NCBI GenBank assembly: GCA_029212415.1
Contig: JARGOF010000002.1
Coordinates: forward strand, 134,877 to 198,876
Length of the DNA stretch: 64,000 nt
Source of the DNA: Rhizobiaceae bacterium
Lineage (GTDB): Bacteria; Pseudomonadota; Alphaproteobacteria; Rhizobiales; Rhizobiaceae
Direction: 5' to 3'
The position numbers were made by a program, and so were the translations under genes. The notes beneath the pieces are model-generated. The model saw only the letters and a list, made by a program, of their open reading frames with translations. It was not told the origin of the DNA and did no database searches. Below are positions 9,162 through 18,553 of the stretch, one piece after another (the stretch's first letter is position 1; the number at the start of each line of letters is the position of its first letter).

Positions 9162-9935
9162 ATGGCATATGTATCCATCAAGGTTGAAACCCGTGGTCGC
9201 GTCGGTCTGATCACGCTCGACAGACCTGAGGCCCTCAATGCGCTCAATTCGGAGATGATGGGCGAGTTGCTGGACGTGGTGGAAGGGTTTGACCGGGATG
9301 CAAAGATTGGCGCGATGGTGATCACCGGCTCCGAAAAGGCATTTGCTGCCGGCGCCGATATCAAGGAAATGCAAAATCTCGATTTTGTCGATGCCTATCT
9401 GGGCGACTTTATCGGGCAATGGAACAGAATCAGCCAGGTCCGCAAGCCGATGATCGCTGCTGTTTCCGGATATGCGCTTGGCGGTGGCTGCGAACTTGCC
9501 ATGGCCTGTGATTTCATCATTGCTGCTGACAATGCAAAATTCGGTCAGCCGGAAATTACGCTGGGCGTTTTGCCGGGTTTCGGCGGCAGCCAGCGTCTGA
9601 CAAGGGCCGTCGGCAAGGCAAAAGCCATGGATATGTGTCTCACCGGCCGGATGATGGACGCCGAAGAGGCTGAACGTAGCGGGTTGGTGGCGCGGATCGT
9701 GCCTGCTGATGATCTGCTGGAGACGGCGATGAAGGCCGCCACCAAAATCGCCGGTTTTTCCCTGCCATCGGTCTGCATGGCCAAGGAAAGTGTCAACCGG
9801 TCCTTTGAAGTCAGCCTTGAAGAGGGGATTCGCTTTGAAAGGCGGGTGTTCCATTCGCTGTTTGCCACCGAGGACCAGAAGGAAGGAATGGCCGCATTTG
9901 CCGAGAAACGCAAAGCGCAGTTCAAGAACCGTTGA
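9162..9935 (+). CDS. Enoyl-CoA hydratase (crotonase)
   Basis: Hydrates trans-2-enoyl-CoA to 3-hydroxyacyl-CoA in fatty-acid beta-oxidation. The oxyanion-hole segments are present ([11 protein letters not shown] at about 65 and [14 protein letters not shown] at about 105). Both catalytic Glu positions of true hydratases are kept, one in GGGCELAM and the other in [16 protein letters not shown]. Length is 257 residues, the size of the rat mitochondrial enzyme after processing. It starts 43 bases after mutM and has AAAGGAAAG just before the ATG. Best call is a short-chain enoyl-CoA hydratase; the exact substrate range is not readable. Confidence 0.93.
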   Translation: MAYVSIKVETRGRVGLITLDRPEALNALNSEMMGELLDVVEGFDRDAKIGAMVITGSEKAFAAGADIKEMQNLDFVDAYLGDFIGQWNRISQVRKPMIAAVSGYALGGGCELAMACDFIIAADNAKFGQPEITLGVLPGFGGSQRLTRAVGKAKAMDMCLTGRMMDAEEAERSGLVARIVPADDLLETAMKAATKIAGFSLPSVCMAKESVNRSFEVSLEEGIRFERRVFHSLFATEDQKEGMAAFAEKRKAQFKNR

Positions 9936-10085
9936 CGGGGCCCCAGTTTCCAGCTATATGCCCGGCACGGATTTGGTGAGCCTTACGGCCACCTGAATTT
10001 TTTTCTGCTCCTATCGTCCTGAACGCGGGTTGGCAAACCTGAACGTGAGGTATGGAGCGTTGCTAGATCGTGAAGAGAGAATAAG

Positions 10086-10352
10086 ATGGCCAATACAACT
10101 TCGGCTAAAAAGGCGACCCGCAAGATCGCTCGGCGCACGGAAGTCAACAAGAACCGTCGTTCGCGGGTTCGCAGCTTCATCCGCACTGTTGAAGAAGCAA
10201 TCGCTTCCGGTGACCAGACTGTTGCAGCTGCAGCACTCAAGGCAGCCCAGCCTGAAATGATGCGGGCAGCCAACAAGGGTGTTGTCCACGCCAATACGGC
10301 GTCGCGAAAGATTTCGCGTCTGGCAAAGCGCGTTCACGCGATCAGCGCCTAA
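10086..10352 (+). CDS. rpsT: 30S ribosomal protein S20
   Basis: Small basic 88-residue protein that binds the 5' domain of 16S rRNA during 30S assembly. The N-terminus ([17 protein letters not shown]) and the region [20 protein letters not shown] are typical of S20, as is the C-terminal [20 protein letters not shown]. The gene starts at the ATG at 10086 behind GAAGAGAGAATAAG. A clear intrinsic terminator follows within 30 bases, so it is a single-gene unit upstream of dnaA, the usual alphaproteobacterial arrangement. Confidence 0.98.
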   Translation: MANTTSAKKATRKIARRTEVNKNRRSRVRSFIRTVEEAIASGDQTVAAAALKAAQPEMMRAANKGVVHANTASRKISRLAKRVHAISA

Positions 10353-10380
10353 ATACCAATTAATTTTCAGGAATTTCATG

Positions 10381-10407
10381 AGCCTGGCTTTCAGCCGGGC
10401 TTTTTCT
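10381..10407 (+). terminator. Intrinsic terminator of rpsT
   Basis: AGCCTGGCT-TTC-AGCCGGGCT forms a 9-bp stem with one T-G wobble and a 3-base loop, followed directly by a T run (TTTTT). It begins 29 bases after the rpsT stop codon. Confidence 0.85.
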
Positions 10408-10408
10408 G

Positions 10409-11117
10409 ATTCAAAAAAAATTCGGTAATATTATCAACGCAATGAAAATTACAAAATTTCCTCAAGGCAGATTTTATACAACAAATACAATTAGTTACTG
10501 GAGGTGACGGAATCTTCAATTGACCGTTGTGGGACTCTTTAGCCCAATCAGGAGTCAAGGGATTTTTTTCATTTTTTTTGTTTTTGGACCCCTTATCACC
10601 AAGGGAAATTTAAAAAGCCATTGATTCCAAAAGCGTACGGGAAAGCGCACAGGATGCGCGTCTAAAACCGGCCACGCTCGCAGCGCGTAAAGCAGGATTC
10701 TTCCGCAGATCCGCCTTGACCTTCGCCGTCAGACCCTGCCTTAATGATTATGCATTGAGGTCGCAAACAAGTGGTCCCAAGGTCCGGTGTCGTTGCCGTT
10801 GTATGCAGCAATCGGATTTGTTTTCACCCTCAATGCAGTGTTCGCATTCTGTGGCACGATTCAATTACATTTCCCATTTGCGATCCGGGTGTGCGCCCGG
10901 ATGCATGGATAGCTGTGCCCGGTTTCCGGAGGTGGTGCATTGGAAGGAAGCAGATCACATTTTGTCCGCCGCCTTTGGCTTAATGTGATCGGGAAGATAA
11001 ATGGAAGGTGGTTAACAAGGAGTTAATGCGGTAGAGAGACTGAAAAATACAACTACAGGTAAGTAAAATTCGGCGGTTTAGCTGATAAAACAAAAGAATT
11101 ACAGGAGACGGCCAGAC
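10409..11117. other. Long AT-rich gap upstream of dnaA with clustered GANTC sites
   Basis: No gene is supported here. The first 220 bases are very AT-rich, with several A and T homopolymer runs. GANTC sites, the target of the alphaproteobacterial CcrM methylase, begin at 10408, 10510, 10533, 10552, 10623, 10696 and 10858: seven sites across the 765-bp rpsT-dnaA gap, where about three are expected by chance. No match to the DnaA box TTATNCACA was found; the nearest is TTATACAAC near 10476. The segment must contain the dnaA promoter. It could also act as an origin, but I see no box array to support that. Confidence 0.6.
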
Positions 11118-12668
11118 ATGCAGGTACTATCAGGGGCGGCAGTGCGAAAAATAACAATAGAGTCTAACGAAACAGCACCACTCCAGACCAGCATGGTCGA
11201 ATCTTCCAACAGGGCGGGGAAACCCAATATGTCGCATGATGTTCTCTTCAGCCGGGTGCAAACCCGATTGAAAGCACAAGTCGGTCTGGATGTATTTTCA
11301 AGTTGGTTCGGGAGACTCCAGCTGGATTCAGTTTCAAAAAGCATTGTCCGTCTCTCGGTACCCACGACCTTTCTGCGGTCATGGATCAACAACCGTTACC
11401 TTGATGTATTGACCAAGCTCTTCATGGAAGAGGATGCAGATATTCTGCGCGTGGAGATCGTGGTGCGCTCCGCCACCCGCGGCAACCGTCTCATCCAGTC
11501 GTCCGAAATAACGGATGTTCAGCAATCGACGGCACCGGGAACGCAGGCGAACAGGGCACCAACCGTTCAGCAAGCCATTTTGAAAGCCAAGAAGAACCAT
11601 CTGCGACAGGCCGATCCAAGTTCGGTGTCCGGATCACCTCTGGATGGACGCTATTCCTTCAGTGCCTTTGTTGAAGGCTCATCAAATCGTGTGGCGCTGG
11701 CCGCCGCCAAGACCATTGCAGAAGCCGGCACCAGTGCCGTTCGTTTCAATCCGCTGTTTGTCCATTCCAGTGTCGGGCTTGGCAAAACCCATTTGCTTCA
11801 GGCCGTGGCTCTGGCGGCAACGCAAAGTGAGCGCAAGCCTCGGGTGGTTTATCTGACGGCGGAATATTTCATGTGGCGCTTTGCCACCGCCATCCGTGAC
11901 AATGATGCCCTGTCGTTCAAGGAATCCCTGCGCAATATCGACCTGCTGGTCATTGACGACATGCAATTCCTGCAAGGCAAATCGATCCAGCATGAATTCT
12001 GCCACCTGCTCAACATGTTGCTTGATTCCGCCCGCCAGGTGGTTGTTGCGGCAGATCGCGCACCCTGGGAGCTGGAATCGCTTGATGCGCGGGTGCGTTC
12101 CCGCCTGCAGGGCGGCGTTGCCATCGAGATAGAAGCGCCGGATTATGAAATGCGGCTGGAGATGTTGAAGCGGCGTCTTGCGACCGCTCAGCAGGAAGAC
12201 GGTTCACTGAATATACCGACTGAAATTCTTGCCCATGTGGCGCAGCAGGTAACGTCAAGCGGTCGCGAATTGGAGGGGGCATTCAATCAGCTTCTTTTCC
12301 GCCACTCCTTTGAACCTTCATTGTCGATTGAGCGGGTTGATGAATTGCTTGGTCATCTGGTCAATGCGGGTGAACCCAAGCGGGTGCGCATTGAGGATAT
12401 CCAGCGCGTTGTCTCGCGCCACTACAATGTGTCTCGTCAGGAAATGATCTCGAGCAGGCGCACGCGAACAATCGTCAAGCCGCGTCAGATTGCAATGTTT
12501 CTTGCAAAGACCATGACACCGCGGTCCTTCCCGGAAATTGGCCGGCGTTTCGGCGGCCGTGATCACACGACCGTTTTGCACGCCGTGCGCAAGATTGAGG
12601 GACTTCTGAGCGAGGATACCAAACTGTCTCACGAAGTCGAATTGTTGCGTCGGCTGATCAGCGACTGA
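11118..12668 (+). CDS. dnaA: Chromosomal replication initiator protein DnaA
   Basis: AAA+ ATPase that binds DnaA boxes at the origin, melts DNA and loads DnaB. Domain I (from about residue 43) begins [14 protein letters not shown]. Domain III has Walker [13 protein letters not shown] (about 220) and Walker [11 protein letters not shown]. The C-terminal DNA-binding domain ends with the signature [15 protein letters not shown]. Length is 516 residues. The chosen ATG at 11118 has AGGAGA 9 bases upstream and gives an N-terminal tail of about 38 residues before the usual alphaproteobacterial start; the Met at residue 38 (MSHDVLF) is the alternative. Followed by a strong terminator, so transcribed separately from dnaN. 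Confidence 0.96.
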   Translation: MQVLSGAAVRKITIESNETAPLQTSMVESSNRAGKPNMSHDVLFSRVQTRLKAQVGLDVFSSWFGRLQLDSVSKSIVRLSVPTTFLRSWINNRYLDVLTKLFMEEDADILRVEIVVRSATRGNRLIQSSEITDVQQSTAPGTQANRAPTVQQAILKAKKNHLRQADPSSVSGSPLDGRYSFSAFVEGSSNRVALAAAKTIAEAGTSAVRFNPLFVHSSVGLGKTHLLQAVALAATQSERKPRVVYLTAEYFMWRFATAIRDNDALSFKESLRNIDLLVIDDMQFLQGKSIQHEFCHLLNMLLDSARQVVVAADRAPWELESLDARVRSRLQGGVAIEIEAPDYEMRLEMLKRRLATAQQEDGSLNIPTEILAHVAQQVTSSGRELEGAFNQLLFRHSFEPSLSIERVDELLGHLVNAGEPKRVRIEDIQRVVSRHYNVSRQEMISSRRTRTIVKPRQIAMFLAKTMTPRSFPEIGRRFGGRDHTTVLHAVRKIEGLLSEDTKLSHEVELLRRLISD

Positions 12669-12684
12669 TCGCAAGCATTCGCAG

Positions 12685-12707
12685 GGCCCGCTTTGGCGGG
12701 CCTTTTT
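12685..12707 (+). terminator. Intrinsic terminator of dnaA
   Basis: GGCCCGC-TTTG-GCGGGCC is a perfect 7-bp GC stem with a 4-base loop, followed by TTTTT. It begins 17 bases after the dnaA stop and separates dnaA from dnaN. Confidence 0.93.
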
Positions 12708-12944
12708 GTCTGCCGGTGAGCGCCATTGCCGGTTTATCCCCAGAAAGCATGGTTCCTCGGTCCAACCAGTGCCGGACGCACTTGCCTAACCGGTGCTGAA
12801 TCTGTCATTTTGCTTGTCCCTAAAGCAAACTACCGCTATGGCCCTATGGGTATGAAGACGCAGAATCCGGAATGCCCGGGTCCAGTCGGCGACAACTCAA
12901 ACCGGTGCCGGTGATCAGACAACAGGAATTTGGTGTAAGCAACC

Positions 12945-14063
12945 ATGCGTGTGACAATCGAGCGTTCGAATATTCTCAAATCACTGAGCCACGTCCACCG
13001 TGTTGTGGAGCGGCGCAATACCATCCCGATTCTGTCAAACGTGCTTTTGAAAGCTGACGGAGCGACGCTGGATCTCAAGGCAACAGACCTTGATCTGGAG
13101 ATCACCGAAGCAACCGCAGCCAATGTTGAACAGGCCGGATCGACAACTGTGCCGGCTCATCTTCTTTATGATATCGTTCGCAAGCTGCCCGATGGTGCAG
13201 AGGTTCTGCTTGCCGTCGAACCCGATGGCGGCAGCATGAGCGTTGTTTCCGGGCGCTCCAAGTTCTCGCTGCAATGCCTGCCCGAATCCGATTTTCCTGA
13301 TCTCACCTCCGGAGAGTTCAGCCACACGTTCCGCCTGCCATCGACGGACCTGAAGATGTTGATTGATCGCACCCAGTTTGCGATCTCGACGGAAGAGACC
13401 CGCTATTACCTCAATGGAATTTATGTTCATACGATCGAAGACGAAGGCTCATTGAAGCTGCGCGCAGTGGCGACCGATGGTCACCGGCTAGCCCGCGCTG
13501 ATGTCGAAGCGCCGTCGGGTTCGGAAGGCATGCCGGGCATTATCATTCCGCGCAAGACCGTCGGCGAGTTGCAAAAGCTGGTTGATGATCCCGATATGGT
13601 GATAACCGTGGAAGTGTCAGAAGCAAAAATCAGGTTTGCCATCGGCGGCGTGATGCTGACATCGAAACTCATTGACGGAACCTTTCCCGACTATCAGCGC
13701 GTCATTCCATCCGGCAATGACAAGGAACTCAGGATTGATTGTGCGCCATTTGCCTCTGCGGTCGATCGCGTCTCGACGATCTCATCGGAGCGGGGACGGG
13801 CGGTCAAGCTGGTTCTCGGCGACGGCCTGCTGACGCTGACCGTCAACAATCCCGATTCCGGCAGCGCCACCGAAGAACTGGTGGTCGATTATCAGAACGA
13901 GCCGCTGGAAATCGGCTTCAACGCCAAATATCTGCTGGATATCACCAATCAGTTCAGTGGCGCAGAAGCCGTGTTCATGTTTGCCGACTCAGGATCGCCG
14001 ACGCTTGTACGCGATGTTGCCGAGGACAGCGCCCTTTATGTCCTGATGCCAATGCGCGTTTAG
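12945..14063 (+). CDS. dnaN: DNA polymerase III sliding clamp, beta subunit
   Basis: Forms the ring-shaped dimer that holds DNA polymerase III on the template. The 372-residue protein has the three-domain clamp length. Recognisable segments are VHRVVERRNTIPILSNVLL at the N-terminus, RYYLNGIYVH and RAVATDGHRLA in the second domain, and the C-terminal PMRV. The C-terminal residues form part of the cleft that binds clamp-interacting peptides. It starts at the ATG at 12945, 277 bases after dnaA and beyond a terminator, so it has its own promoter, probably shared with recF 40 bases downstream. Confidence 0.97.
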   Translation: MRVTIERSNILKSLSHVHRVVERRNTIPILSNVLLKADGATLDLKATDLDLEITEATAANVEQAGSTTVPAHLLYDIVRKLPDGAEVLLAVEPDGGSMSVVSGRSKFSLQCLPESDFPDLTSGEFSHTFRLPSTDLKMLIDRTQFAISTEETRYYLNGIYVHTIEDEGSLKLRAVATDGHRLARADVEAPSGSEGMPGIIIPRKTVGELQKLVDDPDMVITVEVSEAKIRFAIGGVMLTSKLIDGTFPDYQRVIPSGNDKELRIDCAPFASAVDRVSTISSERGRAVKLVLGDGLLTLTVNNPDSGSATEELVVDYQNEPLEIGFNAKYLLDITNQFSGAEAVFMFADSGSPTLVRDVAEDSALYVLMPMRV

Positions 14064-14103
14064 GATTGGCGCATTTGAGGCGGAGTTTGAATCGGACCGG
14101 ATT

Positions 14104-15261
14104 GTGAGTGTTCCAGGCACCGTCTATCTCACACGTCTCAAACTGACGGATTTCCGTAATTATCAGCAATTGGCACTTGATCTGGATGCGCGCCATGTCG
14201 TGTTGACCGGACAGAATGGTGCCGGCAAAACCAATCTGATGGAAGCGATTTCCTTCCTGTCACCGGGCAGGGGGTTGCGGCGTGCAGCCTACAATGAAGT
14301 CAGCCGCGTCGGCTCCGCTGCAGGATTTGCCGTTTTTGCCCATGTCGAAGGCATGGCCGGGCCGGTGGATATCGGCACCTCCGCCGGCGGCGAACCCGAT
14401 TACAATGGAAGCTCCGGGCGCAAACTCAGAATCAACAGTGCCAATGCGCGGTCCAGTGAAGACCTGGCCGAGCATCTGCGTATTGTCTGGCTGACGCCGG
14501 CCATGGACGGTCTGTTTACCGGGGCGGCCTCGGATCGGCGGCGCTTCCTTGACCGACAGGTCCTGTCGATTGATCCGGCCCATGGGCGCCGCGTGCTGGA
14601 TTTCGAGCGCGCCATGCGCAGCCGCAATCGGTTGTTGTCGGAAGGGCGCATGGACCGGGTGTGGCTGGACGGTATTGAAGCGCAAATGGCCGAATTGGGA
14701 GTGGCGATAGCCCTTGCCCGGCGCGAACTTGTGGGAATGCTGGCCTCCCAGGTCGGACACAATCCGGTTGATGCGGCCTTTCCCCAGGCTGACATCAGGC
14801 TGGACGATTTTCTCAACGAACAGGCGGGCGATACGGCTGCAGACTTCGAGGATGGCTATATTGGGCGGCTGCGCACGGGACGCGCGCGTGACGCTGCAGC
14901 AGGCAGGACCTTGGCAGGGCCGCACAGATCTGACCTGTTGATACGCTACCGGGCAAAGGACATGGATGCTGCCCGTTGTTCCACCGGGGAACAGAAGGCC
15001 TTGCTGGTGGGACTTGTGCTCGCCCACGCACGATTGACCGGAACGATCTGCGGTCATCCGCCTGTCATCCTGCTTGATGAAATCGCCGCCCATCTGGATG
15101 AAAACCGCCGGGCAGCGCTGTTCGACCTTGTCGACAGCCTGGGGTGTCAGGCTTTCATGACCGGTACGGATCAACAGATGTTTTCAGCACTCGGCGCGCG
15201 TGCACAGTTTTTTGATGTTCGCGCGGCTCAGGTCACGCCTCTGGATGTGGAATCGGACTGA
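14104..15261 (+). CDS. recF: DNA replication and repair protein RecF
   Basis: SMC-like ABC ATPase that, with RecO and RecR, loads RecA at single-strand gaps. Walker A GQNGAGKTNLMEA lies at about residue 37, the ABC signature STGEQKALLVGLVLAHA near 297, and Walker B PVILLDEIAAHLD near 320. The segment LTDFRNYQQLALDLD at the N-terminus is family-typical. The start is a GTG at 14104, 40 bases after dnaN. Length is 385 residues. It is probably co-transcribed with dnaN. Confidence 0.95.
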   Translation: MSVPGTVYLTRLKLTDFRNYQQLALDLDARHVVLTGQNGAGKTNLMEAISFLSPGRGLRRAAYNEVSRVGSAAGFAVFAHVEGMAGPVDIGTSAGGEPDYNGSSGRKLRINSANARSSEDLAEHLRIVWLTPAMDGLFTGAASDRRRFLDRQVLSIDPAHGRRVLDFERAMRSRNRLLSEGRMDRVWLDGIEAQMAELGVAIALARRELVGMLASQVGHNPVDAAFPQADIRLDDFLNEQAGDTAADFEDGYIGRLRTGRARDAAAGRTLAGPHRSDLLIRYRAKDMDAARCSTGEQKALLVGLVLAHARLTGTICGHPPVILLDEIAAHLDENRRAALFDLVDSLGCQAFMTGTDQQMFSALGARAQFFDVRAAQVTPLDVESD

Positions 15262-15359
15262 TCGCATCGGCATGGGTGCAGCACCCTTGTCTTCCAGATC
15301 GTTCCGTCGCAAAACGGCTCCATGTTTGTGCAGGCCCCTGTTTCTGATAAGAGTGCGCG

Positions 15360-16127
15360 ATGACGGAAAAAATGCTTTCACAACCCGAGCTGGAGCGCTA
15401 CGCCCGCCATATTATTCTGGCGGAAATCGGTGGCCCCGGGCAACAGAAGCTGAAACGGGCCCGCGTTCTGGTGATCGGCGCTGGCGGCCTTGGATCGCCG
15501 GTGCTGCAATATCTTGCAGCTGCCGGTGTGGGGACGCTCGGCGTTGTGGATGATGATATTGTCTCGCTTTCCAATCTGCACAGACAGCTCATTCACGATA
15601 CGCAATCGGTCGGAGTGCCCAAGACGGACAGCGCATCTGTGTCCCTGGCGCGCATCAACCCCCATGTGAATGTGGTGACCCATCATCACAGGCTGGAAGC
15701 CGACAATGCCGAGGCCCTTGTTGTCCAATATGACATGGTCGTTGACGGCTGTGACAATATTTCCACCCGCTATCTGCTTGCCGACGCCTGTTCAGCACTG
15801 AAAAAACCGCTGGTATCGGCAGCCGTCGGCCGGTTTGACGGATCGGTGACGGTTCTCAAACCCTATGAGAACGATAGCCAGGGCAGGCCGAATCCCTCTT
15901 ACCGCGATCTTTTTCCGGCGCCGCCGCCCGATGGCCTGTTGCCCAGCTGCGCAGAAGCCGGAATAGTCGGTGCATTGACCGGAGTGATCGGAACGCTGCA
16001 GGCAATGGAGGCAATCAAGCTGATCGCCGGCATTGGAGAGCCCTTGATCGGGCGGTTGTTGCTCTATGATGCACTGGCAGCGCGGTTCGAAACGATCAAA
16101 TATGGCCCAGCAAAGTCAGCCAGATGA
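15360..16127 (+). CDS. moeB: MoeB/ThiF-family E1-like adenylyltransferase
   Basis: E1-like enzyme expected to adenylate the C-terminal Gly-Gly of a ubiquitin-like sulfur carrier such as MoaD, in molybdopterin synthesis. The ATP-binding GAGGLGSPVLQYLAAAGVG (about 40-58), the NLHRQLIH segment and the DGCDNISTRYLLAD motif are classical. The position after recF fits rhizobial MoeB. The 255-residue protein lacks the two CxxC zinc motifs of E. coli MoeB; its conserved SCAEAG keeps a single Cys near the usual active site. There is no rhodanese domain. ThiF-like function in thiamine synthesis cannot be excluded. Confidence 0.85.
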   Translation: MTEKMLSQPELERYARHIILAEIGGPGQQKLKRARVLVIGAGGLGSPVLQYLAAAGVGTLGVVDDDIVSLSNLHRQLIHDTQSVGVPKTDSASVSLARINPHVNVVTHHHRLEADNAEALVVQYDMVVDGCDNISTRYLLADACSALKKPLVSAAVGRFDGSVTVLKPYENDSQGRPNPSYRDLFPAPPPDGLLPSCAEAGIVGALTGVIGTLQAMEAIKLIAGIGEPLIGRLLLYDALAARFETIKYGPAKSAR

Positions 16128-16192
16128 CTTAGATTTGAGCAAAGGCCCTGCGGCGACGCGACAGGATCTCTGCTGCAGGAAAGCGAGGCACG

Positions 16193-16540
16193 ATGACAGA
16201 TACAAATGGATTTGACCCGGCGTCGTTTGGCAATGAGGCGCCGCCGTCAAATGTCTCCCGGCCGCTGCAAGCTTTGTGGTGGTTGAAAAAGGGCACCTTG
16301 AAAACCGGTTCGCAATGGCGCGAGGCGCATCATCTGTGCCAGATGGATGAAGGTGATGCGGCTCATGACATCGTGCATGGTCTCGTTCATTGGATCGAAG
16401 GCGACATGCCCAATGCTGATTACTGGTATCGGCGTGCCGGTGCGACAAGATCGGGCAGCCTGGAATCGGAATGGGCGCGCATCGAAACATTATTGTTTGC
16501 CACAATGCAGAACCACCAAGGAAGCAAGACCCATGACTGA
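16193..16540 (+). CDS. Conserved small protein of unknown function
   Basis: 115 residues with no signal peptide and no membrane segment. The region LQALWWLKKGTLKTGSQW, then AHHLCQMDEG, HDIVHGLVHWIEGD and NADYWYRRAG, is dense in Trp, His and Tyr. It resembles a family of uncharacterised bacterial proteins I have seen with the same pattern, but I cannot name it. Spaced His residues could be a metal site or simply helix packing. The stop codon overlaps the start of the next gene by 8 bases, so the two are translationally coupled. Start is the ATG at 16193; the upstream AAAGCGAGGC is only a weak ribosome binding site. Confidence 0.75.
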   Translation: MTDTNGFDPASFGNEAPPSNVSRPLQALWWLKKGTLKTGSQWREAHHLCQMDEGDAAHDIVHGLVHWIEGDMPNADYWYRRAGATRSGSLESEWARIETLLFATMQNHQGSKTHD

Positions 16541-17288
16541 CCAATTTGCCCACTATCCAAGCCTTGCCGACAAAGTTGTGCTTGTAACGGGCGGTGCCTC
16601 TGGGATCGGCGCTGAAATCGTCAGGGCTTTTGCGGCGCAAAATGCGCGTGTCGGTTTTATCGATCTGGATGGGCAAGCCAGCGCGCAATTGTCAGAAGAA
16701 CTTGGCGATATTGCCTACCAATGCTGTGATCTGCGCGATATCGGGGCCCTGAAGCAAGCCTTTGCCGCCCTGCGCAGCAAGCTTGGCCCCGCCGCTGTTC
16801 TTGTCAACAATGCAGCGCGGGACGATCGTCATGACTGGAGGGAGGTAACGCCTGACTATTGGGATGATCGCATGGATACAAATCTGCGCCACCAGTTCTT
16901 TGCGATTCAGGCCGTTGCGCCCGACATGATTGAAATGGGCGGCGGTTCGATCATCAATATGGGGTCCAACAGTTGGTGGGAAGCCGGTGGCGGTTTTCCC
17001 GCCTATGCCACGGCCAAGGCGGCAGTACACGGGCTGACGCGCACAATGGCGCGGGATCTGGGAAAACACCGGATCCGGGTCAATGCGGTCGTTCCCGGCT
17101 GGATCATGACAGAGCGTCAGAAAACCTTGTGGGCAACACCGCAAGCACTGGAGGCGCATCTGCAAAACCAGTGCCTGCCTGATCTGATCGACCCGGTCTA
17201 TGTGGCGCGGATGGTTCTCTTCCTTGCCTCCGATGATGCACGCATGTGTACCGCCAGCAACTTCATGGTCGAAGCGGGGTCCATTTGA
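16533..17288 (+). CDS. SDR oxidoreductase, similar to aldose (D-xylose) 1-dehydrogenase
   Basis: Classical short-chain dehydrogenase of 251 residues. The NAD(P)-binding TGGASGIG is near residue 18, the NNAA motif near 91, and the catalytic Tyr/Lys are in YATAK. The sequence YPSLADKVVLVTGG, the stretch AAVLVNNAARDDRHDW and the ending LFLASDDARMCT recall Caulobacter crescentus D-xylose dehydrogenase as I remember it, so aldose oxidation to a lactone is the best guess. The start is placed at 16533 because AAGGAAG lies just upstream; longer frames begin with unrelated sequence. It overlaps the previous gene by 8 bases. Confidence 0.85.
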   Translation: MTDQFAHYPSLADKVVLVTGGASGIGAEIVRAFAAQNARVGFIDLDGQASAQLSEELGDIAYQCCDLRDIGALKQAFAALRSKLGPAAVLVNNAARDDRHDWREVTPDYWDDRMDTNLRHQFFAIQAVAPDMIEMGGGSIINMGSNSWWEAGGGFPAYATAKAAVHGLTRTMARDLGKHRIRVNAVVPGWIMTERQKTLWATPQALEAHLQNQCLPDLIDPVYVARMVLFLASDDARMCTASNFMVEAGSI

Positions 17289-17341
17289 GGCATCACAAGG
17301 CGCGCAGTGCCTTCACAAATCAGCACAGATTGTCGTTGCGG

Positions 17342-18343
17342 TCAGGGCCGACCGGGTAGAACCCGGTCCGGTGGCCGATGTCCGTCAAACAACGCCCGAA
17401 TATTGATGATGACTTTCTCGCCCATATCGATGCGGCCTTCCATGGTCGCTGATCCCATATGCGGCAGAATCACCACCTTGCCCTCGCGGGCAAGTTTCAC
17501 CAGTTTCGGATTGACGGCCGGCTCGTGTTCAAAAACATCCAGTCCGGCGCCGGCAATCCGGCTGTCATGCAGCAGTTTGATCAGCGCTTCCTCATCGATA
17601 ATCCCGCCACGCGCGGTGTTGACGATATAGGCCTCGGGTCGCAACAGGGCGAGCCGGCGCGCTGACAGCAGGTGATAGGTGCCGGGTGTCGAAGGACAAT
17701 TGACCGAGACAATATCGACCCGTGCAAGCATCTGGTCCAGACTGTCCCAATAGGTTGCCTCAAGGTCTTCTTCGGTATCGGCATCGACCCGGTTGCGATT
17801 GTGATAATGAATTGCCAGCCCGAAGGCCTTCGCCCGTCGGGCAACGGCAGTGCCAATACGCCCCATCCCGACGATGCCAAGCCGTTTGCCCCAGATGCGA
17901 TGACCGAGCATCCAGGTCGGAGACCAGCCGTTCCATTCTTCCCCATCGGTCAAGATGCGGGCACCTTCCGTCAGGCGCCGCGGTACCGCAAGAATCAGGG
18001 CCATGGTCATGTCAGCCGTATCTTCGCTCAGCACATTGGGTGTGTTTGTCACCGCAATGCCGCGGCGGCTGGCCGCATCGACATCAATATTGTCCGTGCC
18101 ATTGCCAAAATTGGCAATCAGCTTGAGGCTGTCACCAGCCTGTTCAATCATTGCCGCATCGATATGGTCTGTCACGGTGGGCACCAGAACATCGGCGTTT
18201 TTCATCGCCGCAACCAGCTCATGCTGGGTGCGGGGTTTGTCCTCAATGTTCAACGCGGTGTCAAACAGCTCACACATCCGGGTTTCCACCGGCTCGGGCA
18301 ATTTTCGCGTGATGAAGACCCGGGGTCTTTTTTTATTCGGCAT
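17342..18343 (-). CDS. D-isomer-specific 2-hydroxyacid dehydrogenase (glyoxylate/hydroxypyruvate reductase type)
   Basis: Reduces a 2-oxoacid, most likely glyoxylate or hydroxypyruvate, with NAD(P)H. The Rossmann motif GIVGMGRIG lies at about residue 155. The substrate-binding NFGNGTDNID, the catalytic Arg in NTARGGIIDE and the catalytic His in ILPHMGSAT are all present, with the Glu partner in FEHEP. Length is 333 residues. The ATG at 18343 has GAGGAA directly upstream. It converges with the SDR gene, with 53 bases between stops, and diverges from the SH3-domain gene. Formate or phosphoglycerate dehydrogenase is less likely from the length and motifs. Confidence 0.9.
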   Translation of the reverse strand: MPNKKRPRVFITRKLPEPVETRMCELFDTALNIEDKPRTQHELVAAMKNADVLVPTVTDHIDAAMIEQAGDSLKLIANFGNGTDNIDVDAASRRGIAVTNTPNVLSEDTADMTMALILAVPRRLTEGARILTDGEEWNGWSPTWMLGHRIWGKRLGIVGMGRIGTAVARRAKAFGLAIHYHNRNRVDADTEEDLEATYWDSLDQMLARVDIVSVNCPSTPGTYHLLSARRLALLRPEAYIVNTARGGIIDEEALIKLLHDSRIAGAGLDVFEHEPAVNPKLVKLAREGKVVILPHMGSATMEGRIDMGEKVIINIRALFDGHRPPDRVLPGRP

Positions 18344-18553
18344 TTCCTCAAACGGCTCCTTGTTGAGAGCTCTTTAACCAAGATGTGACATTGTTGGGTA
18401 ACAATTGTTTCTCCGGCGCACGAATTGTTTTTACCAGACGAATGCGTGAAGACAAAGAAAACTCGTGTCGCATTGAGGGGAATTTTGTCGAATGCGCCGA
18501 CCGCAGCCTGAATGGCTTGCCGGTTCGGTGAGGAAAAACCGATGGAGGCTGCT

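Noticed and set aside
12731-12742. A DnaA box between dnaA and dnaN (TTATCCCCA)
   Set aside because: One mismatch at an important position and no other box nearby, so an origin cannot be claimed.
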